From Paenibacillus sp. URB8-2 (GTDB taxonomy: Bacteria; Bacillota; Bacilli; Paenibacillales; Paenibacillaceae): a stretch of DNA of 64,000 nt. Below the pieces are notes generated by a model that was not told the DNA's origin, did not search any database, and was given only the letters and a program-made list of their open reading frames with translations. The position numbers and the translations under genes are program-made. Shown here piece by piece: positions 46,520 to 54,613 of the stretch; positions within the stretch are counted from its first letter, which is position 1; each line of letters starts with the position of its first letter. Where the stretch lies: positions 3,410,001 through 3,474,000 of the forward strand of contig NZ_AP023239.1 in the NCBI RefSeq assembly GCF_013393385.1, given 5' to 3'.

Positions 46520-46563
46520 ATTATCATATTACTAGTATTATTTATTACTAGTAATATGATAAT
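46520..46563. promoter_or_regulatory. Perfect 18-bp-arm palindrome in front of the XRE regulator
   Basis: ATTATCATATTACTAGTA (46520-46537) and TACTAGTAATATGATAAT (46546-46563) are exact inverse complements separated by 8 A/T bases. The regulator's ATG is 32 bases further. There is no U-tract, so an operator or recognition site is more likely than a terminator. Confidence 0.75.
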
Positions 46564-46594
46564 ATTAGTGTATAAAATATTGGGAGTGGTAAAG

Positions 46595-47296
46595 ATGATT
46601 CCTTGGTTTAGAAACTTATTTGCGGACTATAGAAGGACAAATGGTCTAACCAGAAAACAGGTAGCAATTGAAACTGGATTCTCCGAAAGTTTTATACAAA
46701 AATTTGAAAATGAGGAAATACTGACAAACACAAGAATGGAGAATATTTTTAGATTAGGCGATTATATGCGCATGAGTAAGTATAATACTCTTATTTCCTT
46801 GCGCGACAAAACATATGTACTTGGGATAGACTTATCTGGAGATCCCGTACCAGAAGACATTATGTTTCAAGAACTGAATAACAAGTATGCTATTAATGCT
46901 CTCGGGAATCTAATTGACATTTTGAGTGTAGATATGGCGGCTGTATCAGTTAAAACGAATATAAGCGAGGTTCGATTGAATGAAATCAAAAAAAGTCGGC
47001 TAGAAAATTTCTCTGTTAGTGTTAACGAAGCTATTTTGATATGTAAAGCTCTTAATAAAAAATTTAGTGAGATATTTGCATTAGTAGCAGAAGATTTTAG
47101 GGGAGACCAGAATGCCATCAATATTGCTCAAACACTCCAAAATTATATTGAAAACCAACGCATCCCTGAAACAACTTTTGGTTCTGAAATTGCAATTGAT
47201 ATTTCAAACGATGAAAAAGAATTTCTTATCGAGATGCTAACGGCTTTCAGAAAATTACGGCTGAGTCCCCAAAAACCAGACCACAACAAGCAATAA
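46595..47296 (+). CDS. XRE-family helix-turn-helix protein
   Basis: 233 residues from the ATG after GGGAGTGGTAAAG. The N-terminal HTH is FADYRRTNGLTRKQVAIETG followed by FSESFIQKFENEE, typical of XRE/Cro repressors. A second HTH-like stretch (VSVKTNISEVRLNEIKKSRL, about 110-150) follows, with a helical C-terminus. Probably autoregulates through the palindrome upstream. It is the only plus-strand gene in the A+T-rich island and is not paired with a recognisable toxin gene. Confidence 0.8.
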   Translation: MIPWFRNLFADYRRTNGLTRKQVAIETGFSESFIQKFENEEILTNTRMENIFRLGDYMRMSKYNTLISLRDKTYVLGIDLSGDPVPEDIMFQELNNKYAINALGNLIDILSVDMAAVSVKTNISEVRLNEIKKSRLENFSVSVNEAILICKALNKKFSEIFALVAEDFRGDQNAINIAQTLQNYIENQRIPETTFGSEIAIDISNDEKEFLIEMLTAFRKLRLSPQKPDHNKQ

Positions 47297-47322
47297 ATAC
47301 ATACGTGGTTATAGTCTATTAT

Positions 47323-47396
47323 AAATATCATCGGTCTGCCCGACTCCGCCATCCGTGAAGCGGCCCTGCGGGTACGCTCCGCCGTGAGGAATTGCG
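47323..47396 (+). pseudogene. Stray 74-bp fragment of a comM gene
   Basis: 68 of 74 bases are identical, without gaps, to 26108-26181 inside the comM gene of this window. It encodes the same peptide (NIIGLPDSAIREAALRVRSA). It is G+C-rich amid A+T-rich DNA and ends about 45 bases before the IS200 hairpin. The six differences are mostly synonymous, so it derives from a related but different comM. Confidence 0.85.
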
Positions 47397-47442
47397 TTTA
47401 GACATCATCGGCTTTTATTGCTTACTTTCTATCTAAAAATCA

Positions 47443-48174
47443 AAACCACCCGTATAACGGGTGGTTTGTTCTGCGGCTGAAAGCCTTTATTACTGGCCAG
47501 CCCTAAAGGGCACTGAATGGTTCGCCAACCGCACTACTTTTACTGCTACCCCTAAAGGGGTTTTCTATTTCTTCTTCTTTCGATTATCTTTGATCTCTTC
47601 TCCTGTAAATGGATCAATGTATTCCATGATTGTTATTTGTTCCGCGACGATATCCTCCTGCAGTTGATTTTGGATATATTCTTGTATCACTTTCTTGTTC
47701 CTTCCGACGGTATCCACGTAAAACCCTTTACACCAAAATTTCCGATTTCCATACCGATACTTTAGGTTGGCATGTCGGTCAAAGATCATCAAGCTGCTCT
47801 TTCCTTTTAAATATCCTATAAACGCCGATACACTGAGCTTTGGTGGAATACTCACCAGCATATGAATATGATCTTTACACGCTTCTGCTTCGATAATTTC
47901 TACATTCTTTCTTTCACATAGTTGTCTCAGTATTTTCCCAATATCTTGTTTCAATTTCCCATAGATTACTTGGCGTCTATACTTTGGGGCGAACACGATA
48001 TGGTACTTACAATTCCATTTTGTATGTGCTAAACTGTTCACATCAGATGACATCTGTATTCCTCCTATTGTGCGATAAATTCGGTTGGCGAACCAAATTT
48101 ATTGTAACATTAGGAGGAATTTTTTTTGATACATCGCTGGAAGCTCTCCCGAACCATACGCATAGCGTATGGTT
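47443..48174 (-). mobile_element. IS200/IS605-family element (tnpA only)
   Basis: One TnpA gene flanked by hairpins instead of terminal inverted repeats: AAACCACCC-GTATAAC-GGGTGGTTT at 47443-47467 and AACCATACGC-ATA-GCGTATGGTT at 48152-48174. Further stems GCCCTAAAGGGC (47500-47511) and CCCCTAAAGGGG (47549-47560) lie downstream of tnpA. No tnpB. Exact ends cannot be fixed without a second copy. Confidence 0.8.
47565..48053 (-). CDS. tnpA: IS200-type Y1 transposase TnpA
   Basis: 162 residues, full length. The HUH motif is DHIHMLVSIPP and the nucleophilic Tyr lies in the YIQNQLQEDI helix after GFYVDTVGRNKKVIQ. N-terminus AHTKWNCKYHIVFAPKYRR is the family signature. It moves single-stranded DNA copies, typically at replication forks. 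All motifs intact, so probably functional. Confidence 0.95.
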   Translation of the reverse strand: MSSDVNSLAHTKWNCKYHIVFAPKYRRQVIYGKLKQDIGKILRQLCERKNVEIIEAEACKDHIHMLVSIPPKLSVSAFIGYLKGKSSLMIFDRHANLKYRYGNRKFWCKGFYVDTVGRNKKVIQEYIQNQLQEDIVAEQITIMEYIDPFTGEEIKDNRKKKK

Positions 48175-48221
48175 TTCTTTTGCCAATAAATAGCCAACCT
48201 CCTATGAGATTGGCTCATAAA

Positions 48222-48955
48222 TTATCGTTTTGTTTTTCGTCCTTTTTGTAATCCGCTTATTACGTTATTCATCGGCGTAAACAACTCGTGCTTTTCCTTA
48301 ATAGATTTTTGTGACAAGTGCGTATATTTACTTACCATACGCAAGTCAGAGTGGCCCATTATCTCTGCCAAATAACGTTCACTTCCACCGTTCTCTAAGA
48401 ACATTGTAGCAGAGAATCGATGAGTACATTCATAATTACATAATCTCGGAATCCTGCATAAGTGCGCTGGTCAGGTACAGCTAACAACTTTTTTAGATCA
48501 TCAGTTGACATAATTTTCATTTCTTTCTGTGGTTCCTTTACCTTACGGATCTTAGAACATGGGTTCTTATCAATGTATCCTTCATCCTCAAGAAACGTAA
48601 ATTGAGTTCGCAGCTTGCCGAACTTAGTATTAACCGTCACAGGCGATAAGCCTAGTGTCATATTCCGTTCGTTCTTATGGGGATGTTCATCCCATTTCCG
48701 TTTGGAATGTAACAACCAAGCAATAAAGGATCATAGTAAATCTAGTGTAATCCCAGTGATTGTTCGTTCGATTTTTTGTTCAGCAAGGAAATCACAGAGA
48801 TACCGGTAACTTTCCCTATACATTTCGAGAGTCCTCGGTGATCGGCCTTCAGCTATCTTAGCGTTGTAAAAAATGTCAAACAATTCATTAAGGGATTTAT
48901 CTCCACCTACCTTAGACCGACCATTTTTATACCGTTTGCCTATACGATTATCCAC
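48222..48955 (-). pseudogene. Tyrosine recombinase (integrase), broken
   Basis: Starts at GTG (48955, AAGGGGAGG upstream) with the core-binding domain LNELFDIFYNAKIAEGRSPR. A TGA at 48731-48733 interrupts the same frame, which then continues (FLEDEGYIDKNPCSKIRKVK; AGFRDYVIMNVLID). At about 48405-48425 the frame jumps straight to box II (ECTHRFSATMFLENGG) and the tail GHSDLRMVSKYTHLS with the nucleophilic Tyr. Box I and about 100 codons between are deleted. It was probably the integrase of the mobile island. Confidence 0.85.
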
Positions 48956-49025
48956 AAAAAAACGCCTCCCCTTCGCGTGTTTGCGATGGTTCAGCGCTGA
49001 AAATTTAATGTATGTAGCCGCTCAC

Positions 49026-49048
49026 CTTTGTACCGTAAATGTACAAAG
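49026..49048. repeat. Inverted repeat upstream of the broken integrase
   Basis: CTTTGTAC and GTACAAAG (8 bp each) flank CGTAAAT about 70 bases before the integrase start. It could be an operator or part of an attachment core. The rest of 48956-49160 shows nothing I recognise. Confidence 0.35.
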
Positions 49049-49160
49049 TCCAGCGTCAAAAACGTTGATAAATAAGGGATTCGTCGTATAATTCTGAAGT
49101 CCAGACCCCAAGGGTTCCCGCTGCAAGAGTGCTAGGTTGTCCCACAAATCAAGGTGAAAT

Positions 49161-50162
49161 TTAGCTGAATCTTGAGGTAACACCGGCTATTACCTTTTTT
49201 AGAAGGACCGCTAATAATAGAGTAATGACAATGCAGATTAAATTATACGCAAGATTATCGAGACTTTTGCTTATTTTAGATGTGAGATGTAAAATCCGTT
49301 CATGAATCAAATAGATTTCAAGACTGTGTGTGCCGCAGAAGGTCAAGAAGATAAACTTTTTAACGCCACGCTTTGAAATAAATTGTAAAAAAGCAGCAAG
49401 AAACAAACACAAAGGCAGCGTGATTAAAATAAAAGGGTACCACCATATTCCATAATTCCATAAGTATTCGTCAGGTAAATATTTCAGACTGATAAGTAAA
49501 GAGGTCAACCCGAAAATGGCTGCCGCTAAGTTAATGATTACATGTGCCACAGTAGTTTTTTTGTGGATTTCAATCCAATACCCGACAAGAAACCCAGTGA
49601 AGAAAACAGGAATTCTGATCGTGAAAATAAGCAAATACGATAATGGGGTTGGAGAAATAGCAACGGATAACAGTAATGCACCAATACCTACCGCAGAAAG
49701 TATAATATATTTGTTTTTCGACTTAAAGAAGCTCATAAAGAAAGGCGTAAAGAAATATAAAACCAAAATCGCAGGAACGTACCAATCAAATTTCTTATCC
49801 GAGTTCAACCAAAAGCTTAGCGTGGTCAAATTTAAAACTGCATCTGTAAGCGACATTTCACCTTTATACCATTCAAAAAAACAAATGATAAACACAACGG
49901 TAAGATAGGTGGGAAGAATCCGCAGGAGTCTTCGCTTATAAAATGTAATTACGTTATTATCTTTCTGCCATGCAAAGTACAACCCCAAACCCGATAGCAT
50001 TAAAAAAATATCCACTCCCCCATAACCGGTTGCTTTAATTGTATTGAGGATTGGAACAGACGAGACGTTAATCGTAGAATGAAAAAATACAATCCATAAT
50101 ATCGCGATCCCCATAAGCTCCGTTCTGTACTTGCTAATTACCTTGTAATTAAGGTTGTTCAT
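49161..50162 (-). CDS. Acyltransferase family 3 membrane protein (OafA/WecH type)
   Basis: 333 residues with about ten membrane segments. N-terminal MGIAILWIVFFHSTINVSS carries the catalytic-type His in the first helix, and GGVDIFLMLSGLGLYFAW, FYKRRLLRILPTYLTVVF (RRLLRI motif) are family-typical. Such enzymes O-acetylate surface polysaccharides or other exported glycans. GGGGGGACTTT precedes the ATG. Acceptor unknown. Confidence 0.88.
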   Translation of the reverse strand: MNNLNYKVISKYRTELMGIAILWIVFFHSTINVSSVPILNTIKATGYGGVDIFLMLSGLGLYFAWQKDNNVITFYKRRLLRILPTYLTVVFIICFFEWYKGEMSLTDAVLNLTTLSFWLNSDKKFDWYVPAILVLYFFTPFFMSFFKSKNKYIILSAVGIGALLLSVAISPTPLSYLLIFTIRIPVFFTGFLVGYWIEIHKKTTVAHVIINLAAAIFGLTSLLISLKYLPDEYLWNYGIWWYPFILITLPLCLFLAAFLQFISKRGVKKFIFLTFCGTHSLEIYLIHERILHLTSKISKSLDNLAYNLICIVITLLLAVLLKKVIAGVTSRFS

Positions 50163-50224
50163 AAAGTCCCCCCAGTTGAATGGATATGAAATAATTATAA
50201 ACCAAAAATATATTTAGAATTTTA

Positions 50225-50253
50225 TAGATAATTTTTAGGCGCTGTGCTATACT
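50225..50253 (+). promoter_or_regulatory. SigA-like promoter of the candidate small RNA
   Basis: TAGATA (50225-50230), 17-base spacer, TATACT (50248-50253). Predicted start near 50260. Confidence 0.55.
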
Positions 50254-50259
50254 ATCCCT

Positions 50260-50413
50260 ACAAGGAAAGGAGGTGCGTTCACATTAATAATGACATGCTG
50301 AACGTATCCCTTACCCGGACCATTGGCTAATGAATCGGCCTTGGTGGCGCGGGATACGGATCACGAAAGTTAAGCGCCTCGGGTAGAGAGACCGTCTTCG
50401 GACGGTCTTTTTT
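50260..50413 (+). ncRNA. Candidate structured small RNA, class unknown
   Basis: About 154 bases with a promoter before and a perfect terminator at the end (GACCGTC-TTCG-GACGGTC, 50390-50407, then TTTTTT). Nested complementarity: hairpin 276-281/299-304 (all +50000), outer stem TACCCG 312-317 with CGGGTA 380-385 enclosing hairpin 319-327/338-345 and stem GGCGC 346-350 with GCGCC 374-378. GTATCCC (304-310) can pair with GGGATAC (351-357) in the last loop as a pseudoknot. No open frame of note inside; no gene follows in the same direction, so it is not a leader. Confidence 0.6.
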
Positions 50414-50447
50414 CATTGACCGGATCATATCGATAAGAAAAGCACAA

Positions 50448-50487
50448 GACCGCTTAGCCTTGAACCAGGGTCCACGGATAAGCGGTC
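50448..50487 (-). terminator. Hairpin after the 38-residue gene
   Basis: GACCGCTTA (50448-50456) pairs with TAAGCGGTC (50479-50487); in the minus direction TTGTGCTTTTC follows. Possible terminator for 50567-50683. Confidence 0.45.
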
Positions 50488-50566
50488 TACTGGAAACAGA
50501 TCTCTGACTGGCCTTAGCAGGGCCGATGAATAGGCATCACTGCCACTTGGCAGCGGTTATAGGGCT

Positions 50567-50683
50567 TTAAGATTTCCGGTTCTTATAGAAGTCGATGATA
50601 TCGCTGACCGTGCGGAGCGGCTCCGCTTCCTTGGAGGTCGGGTTCGTATTTGGCTTGAATTCGTCATGAGTCTTTGTTGTCAT
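50567..50683 (-). CDS. Small protein of 38 residues
   Basis: Reads MTTKTHDEFKPNTNPTS followed by KEAEPLRTVSDIIDFYKNRK and S, with AAAGGATG 11 bases upstream; an in-frame ATG four codons earlier has no ribosome site. Hydrophilic with a helical C-terminal half. Codon choice is G+C-rich like the core genome. Not recognised; it could be a core gene lost in annotations because of its size. Confidence 0.5.
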   Translation of the reverse strand: MTTKTHDEFKPNTNPTSKEAEPLRTVSDIIDFYKNRKS

Positions 50684-50874
50684 TTCAAAGTTCATCCTTT
50701 CGCTGGTTAGCCTTCTCTAGTATTTACGGCGCCTTATCTTATTACCCCAAAACAGCAGGCAACGACACCTCTACAATATATGGCTTTGATGAACTTTTTA
50801 TGACGGCTATTTCCCCCTTTTTTTATTTCGAATATTCTGGAAACTCTGCGTGGTAAGCCAAGGTCTGTGTCAAC

Positions 50875-50911
50875 AAAAAAACGCCTTTTTAACTTGTCCG
50901 TTAAAAAGACG
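50875..50911 (-). terminator. Terminator of the rpsP-trmD transcript
   Basis: Minus-strand stem CGTCTTTTTAAC / GTTAAAAAGGCG (one mismatch) followed by TTTTTTT. The first arm overlaps the last codons and stop of trmD. Confidence 0.85.
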
Positions 50912-51695
50912 CCTTCTCTTCACTGCTGCGGCTGCCGCCGCAAGCTTCTTTGTTCTCCGCCTTCAACCGCTCCAGCAGTTTAAGGTCTTTCGGTGTAAGC
51001 TCCACCTTTTCCAGCAGATCGGGTCTGCGCTCCAGCGTCCGCTTCAGCGCTTGCTCCTTCCGCCACCCTTCGATATTGGCATGATGGCCGCTCAGCAGCA
51101 TATCCGGCACCTTCCAGCCCCGGAACTCGGCAGGCCGCGTATAATGCGGATATTCCAGCAGCCCCGTGCTGAACGAATCGGTTACGGCGGAGGATTCATT
51201 TCCCAGCGCCCCCGGTTGCAGACGTACAACCGCATCTATAACCGTGAGGGCAGGCAGCTCCCCGCCGGTCAGCACATAATCGCCGATCGACAGTTCATCG
51301 GTAACGAGATGCTCCCGGATGCGCTCGTCATACCCCTCATAGTGGCCGCAAATAAAAATGAGATGCTTCTCGCCAGCCAGCTCCTCGGCAATTCGCTGAT
51401 CGAAGGTCCGGCCTTGCGGGCACATGAGAATAATCCGCGGTTTGGCGTGCTCTTCCTTCAGATCATCCAGAAGATGCTCCACCGCGGCAAAAATCGGCTC
51501 GGGCTTGAGCACCATCCCCCCTCCTCCGCCATAAGGGGTGTCGTCAACGCTGTTATGCTTGTTGTTCGCAAAATCGCGGAAGTTCACCGCGCTCAGCTTG
51601 GCGATGCCTTTTTCCTGCGCCTTCCCCAGAATGCTCGTCCCGAACACGCCTTCACACATTTCCGGAAAAAGCGTCAACACATCAACTCGGATCAT
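50901..51695 (-). CDS. trmD: TrmD, tRNA (guanine-37-N1)-methyltransferase
   Basis: 264 residues from the ATG that overlaps the rimM stop (TGATG), AAGGA 8 bases upstream. SPOUT-knot motifs: [54 protein letters not shown]. Methylates G37 to prevent frameshifting. In most Bacillales rplS follows directly; here a terminator and the 15-kb insertion follow. Confidence 0.97.
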   Translation of the reverse strand: MIRVDVLTLFPEMCEGVFGTSILGKAQEKGIAKLSAVNFRDFANNKHNSVDDTPYGGGGGMVLKPEPIFAAVEHLLDDLKEEHAKPRIILMCPQGRTFDQRIAEELAGEKHLIFICGHYEGYDERIREHLVTDELSIGDYVLTGGELPALTVIDAVVRLQPGALGNESSAVTDSFSTGLLEYPHYTRPAEFRGWKVPDMLLSGHHANIEGWRKEQALKRTLERRPDLLEKVELTPKDLKLLERLKAENKEACGGSRSSEEKASF

Positions 51696-52219
51696 CACAG
51701 CAATCCTTCCATCAGTTGAATCTTGACCCGTTTGTTCGGCACATCGACGTCAATCACCACATCGTCAATGACCGGAATCAGAAGATCCTGACCTTTCGGG
51801 CGCTTGACCACCCAGACATCATTGGCCCCTGGCGTCAAAATTTCGGTAATGACACCAAGAGGTGCGTTCCCTTCTTCCTCCGTAAAGACCTCACAGCCAA
51901 TAATATCGTGAAAATAGTATTCGTTCTCCGGCAGTTCTACCCGAGCGCCCTCAGTCACTTTGATCAGGCTGCCTTTGTATTTTTCGACCTGGTTGATATC
52001 GCTATAGCCCTTCAGCTTCACGATATACATGCCCTTATGTTCGCGTGCCGCTTCCACGGTGACCTCAAGCCGTCCTTTTCCGTCTTCCGGTATAATCAGC
52101 AGCTTGCTGCCCGGCGCAAATCTCACCTCGGCAAAATCGGTTCGGGACAACACTTTGATCTCCCCACGAATGCCGTGGGTATTGACCAGCTTGCCTACCG
52201 TTAACAATGACTCCGTCAT
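51695..52219 (-). CDS. rimM: RimM, 16S rRNA processing protein
   Basis: 174 residues from the ATG at [20 protein letters not shown], with AAGGGAGTGG upstream; an upstream in-frame GTG is part of that site. N-terminal RimM domain ([15 protein letters not shown]) and C-terminal PRC-barrel ([38 protein letters not shown]). Binds S19 and helps 30S maturation. Overlaps trmD by one base. Confidence 0.95.
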   Translation of the reverse strand: MTESLLTVGKLVNTHGIRGEIKVLSRTDFAEVRFAPGSKLLIIPEDGKGRLEVTVEAAREHKGMYIVKLKGYSDINQVEKYKGSLIKVTEGARVELPENEYYFHDIIGCEVFTEEEGNAPLGVITEILTPGANDVWVVKRPKGQDLLIPVIDDVVIDVDVPNKRVKIQLMEGLL

Positions 52220-52368
52220 GCCATCCACTCCCTTACCACTTCAGCTTTATATTCATAACGTTCCCCGGTATAAGCAGCCTATGCCCGCGGGAAGGTCTAT
52301 TAATGTCAAAATTAGCACAAAAGGAGCCGGAATCCAGTGATCCCCAGCCCCTTTTCACATGACACCGA

Positions 52369-52599
52369 TCAGGATAAAATATCCACGGTGACGCGCTTAT
52401 CGCTCTTGACTGCTGCCGATGTAACGACTGTCCGGAGCGCTTTGGCGATCCGTCCCTGCTTGCCGATCACCTTGCCCACATCATTAGGATGAACGGACAA
52501 TTCATAGACAATCAGATGATCCTTCTCCACGGTCCGCACCGTTACATCTTCCGGATGATCCACTAAAGCCTTAGCAATAACTGCAACTAATTCTTCCAT
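52369..52599 (-). CDS. khpA: KhpA (YlqC), KH-domain RNA-binding protein
   Basis: 76 residues starting MEELVAVIAKALVDHPEDV, with GAGGG upstream. The KH signature GxxG is VGKVIGKQGRIAKALRTV. In related bacteria it forms a heterodimer with KhpB (Jag) and binds many RNAs. The place is the conserved one between rpsP and rimM; ylqD of B. subtilis is absent. Confidence 0.94.
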   Translation of the reverse strand: MEELVAVIAKALVDHPEDVTVRTVEKDHLIVYELSVHPNDVGKVIGKQGRIAKALRTVVTSAAVKSDKRVTVDILS

Positions 52600-52624
52600 A
52601 GAGGACCCTCGCAATCATCAGTCA

Positions 52625-52897
52625 TTATTTCGCTTGCTTAGACTCATGGAACTTCTTCAACACACCCGCTTTGCTCAGCAAGTTGCGAACGGTGTCGGAT
52701 GCTTGCGCACCGGTTTGAAGCCACTTGAGTGCTTTTTCCTCATCGATGTTCACTACTGCCGGTTGTGCAACCGGGTTATAGTAACCAATTTCCTCGATAA
52801 AACGACCGTCACGAGGAGACCGGGAATCGGAAACCACTACACGATAGAAAGGCGCTTTATGAGCACCCATACGTTTCAGACGAATACGTACTGCCAC
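52625..52897 (-). CDS. rpsP: 30S ribosomal protein S16
   Basis: 90 residues from GTG ([19 protein letters not shown]), with AAGGAGGTGAATTTC just upstream; the longer frame would start within this site. Family motifs [20 protein letters not shown] and [20 protein letters not shown] are present. Confidence 0.97.
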   Translation of the reverse strand: MAVRIRLKRMGAHKAPFYRVVVSDSRSPRDGRFIEEIGYYNPVAQPAVVNIDEEKALKWLQTGAQASDTVRNLLSKAGVLKKFHESKQAK

Positions 52898-53197
52898 GAA
52901 ATTCACCTCCTTATAAGAATATCCCCTCCCAAACCCTCCCCGATGGGGAGGGCCCCAAGGGCTGCCGCCCTCTGGACACCCGCTAATGGCAATTGGCGTT
53001 GGCGGATGGACTGGCGGGACCTTGGACTGTTAGGGTAATGATCGCTTTTCGTCCCTGACGGGACACGCTTAACTGTCAATGTATCTAGTCACGGGTTGAA
53101 CCCTGAAAACTAACTGCAAAAGACTTAAGAGAGTTGATTAACCTATGTTGTACAATGGTTAATCTCGAACAAAATATTAAAGACTAAAGATTAAGCA
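52898..53197. other. ffh-rpsP intergenic region with GC hairpins
   Basis: 300 bases without a gene. CCCTCCCC-GAT-GGGGAGGG (52934-52952) is a perfect 8-bp hairpin shortly before rpsP; GTCCC-TGAC-GGGAC is at 53051-53064; GATTAACC/GGTTAATC flank 53144-53156. They may separate ffh from rpsP transcription or attenuate it. No clear promoter seen. Confidence 0.45.
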
Positions 53198-54592
53198 TTA
53201 ACGGAAAGGGAACTTCATGCCTTTGCCGCCGAGCGCCTTAAGCTGCTTCATGGCATTCTTCTTGGAGGCTTTGCCTCCTCCGCCCATTCCGCCCATCATG
53301 CCGGAGAACTGTTTCATCATCCGGCGCATCTCATCGAACTGCTTGATGAGCCGGTTCACCTCGGCGAGCGAGGTGCCGCTGCCGGTGGCGATCCGCTTGC
53401 GGCGGTTATGGTTGATGATCTCGGGTTGGCTCTTCTCCTGCTTCGTCATCGAATGCACGATGGCTTCGACGCGGCCCATCTGCTTGTCGTCGACCTTCAA
53501 ATCCTTCATGCCCTTGGCTTTGTTCATGCCCGGGAGCATGTCGAGGATTTGATCGATCGGGCCGAGCTTCTTGACCTGATCCATTTGTTCCAGGAAATCG
53601 TCGAACGTAAACTCCGCGTTGCGCATCTTACGTTCCATTTCCTTCGCCTTGTCGGCGTCGATGTTGGCCTGCGCCTTCTCGATCAGCGACAGCATGTCGC
53701 CCATGCCGAGAATACGGGACGCCATCCGCTCCGGATGGAACGGCTCCAGCGCGTCGATCTTCTCGCCGAGAGCGGCGAACTTGATCGGACAGCCGGTTAC
53801 GGCCTTGACGGACAGGGCGGCGCCGCCGCGCGTATCGCCGTCGAGCTTCGTCAGCACGACGCCGGACAGCTCAAGCTGCTTGTTGAAGCTGTCAGCCACG
53901 TTCACGGCATCCTGGCCGGTCATAGCGTCGACAACCAGCAGCACTTCGTCCGGCTTCACAGTAGCGTGAATCTGCTTCAGCTCTTCCATGAGCTCTTCAT
54001 CGACATGCAGGCGGCCGGCGGTATCGATAATAACGTAATCGAGATTGTTGTCCTTGGCGTGCTGCAGGCCCTGCTTGGCGATTTCCACCGGGCTTACTTT
54101 GTCGCCCAGCGAGAACACCGGCACCTTGATCTGCTCACCGAGCACCTCAAGCTGCTTGATTGCTGCGGGACGGTAGATGTCGCCGGCCACGAGCAGCGGG
54201 CGATGATTTCCCTTTTGCAGCAGCTTAGCCAGCTTGCCGGAAGTGGTCGTCTTACCGGCGCCCTGAAGGCCCGCCATCATAATAACGGTAGGCGGCTTGT
54301 TCGCCTTGGCCAGCTTGGCCTGGCTTCCGCCCATCAGATCGGTAAGTTCCTTGTTGACGATGTCGATGATGACCATGCCCGGCGTGAAGCTGTCCATCAC
54401 GTCCTTGCCGACCGATTTCTCCTTCACCTTGGCAACAAAGTCTTTGACAACCTTGAAGTTAACGTCCGCTTCGAGCAGCGCAAGTCGCACCTCGCGCATT
54501 GCCTCGTTTACGTCTTCTTCGGATACTTTGCCTTTGCCGCGCAGCTTGCTGAACACACTCTGCAGTCTTCCGGTTAATCCTTCAAATGCCAT
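53198..54592 (-). CDS. ffh: Ffh, signal recognition particle GTPase (SRP54)
   Basis: 464 residues. N domain, then the GTPase domain with MAGLQGAGKTTTSGKLAKLL (G1), IIDTAGRLHVDEEL (G3) and VLTKLDGDTRGGAAL (G4), and the Met-rich M domain ending in FDEMRRMMKQFSGMMGGMGG. Binds 4.5S/SRP RNA and signal peptides. Follows ylxM after 21 bases. Confidence 0.97.
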   Translation of the reverse strand: MAFEGLTGRLQSVFSKLRGKGKVSEEDVNEAMREVRLALLEADVNFKVVKDFVAKVKEKSVGKDVMDSFTPGMVIIDIVNKELTDLMGGSQAKLAKANKPPTVIMMAGLQGAGKTTTSGKLAKLLQKGNHRPLLVAGDIYRPAAIKQLEVLGEQIKVPVFSLGDKVSPVEIAKQGLQHAKDNNLDYVIIDTAGRLHVDEELMEELKQIHATVKPDEVLLVVDAMTGQDAVNVADSFNKQLELSGVVLTKLDGDTRGGAALSVKAVTGCPIKFAALGEKIDALEPFHPERMASRILGMGDMLSLIEKAQANIDADKAKEMERKMRNAEFTFDDFLEQMDQVKKLGPIDQILDMLPGMNKAKGMKDLKVDDKQMGRVEAIVHSMTKQEKSQPEIINHNRRKRIATGSGTSLAEVNRLIKQFDEMRRMMKQFSGMMGGMGGGGKASKKNAMKQLKALGGKGMKFPFR

Positions 54593-54613
54593 AGGCTGCC
54601 TTCTCCCTTCAAG

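Noticed and set aside
49080..49160. Possible tRNA remnant near the integrase
   Set aside because: Short similarity to T-arm-like text only; no cloverleaf can be drawn.
50355..50380. 5S rRNA-like string CACGAAAGTTAAGC
   Set aside because: The surrounding ~115 bases do not fold as 5S rRNA and no rRNA operon is nearby; treated as part of the candidate small RNA.
53408..54577. 389-codon plus-strand frame opposite ffh
   Set aside because: Shadow of the conserved, GC-rich ffh gene; the composition is His/Leu/Val-skewed and no motif is seen.
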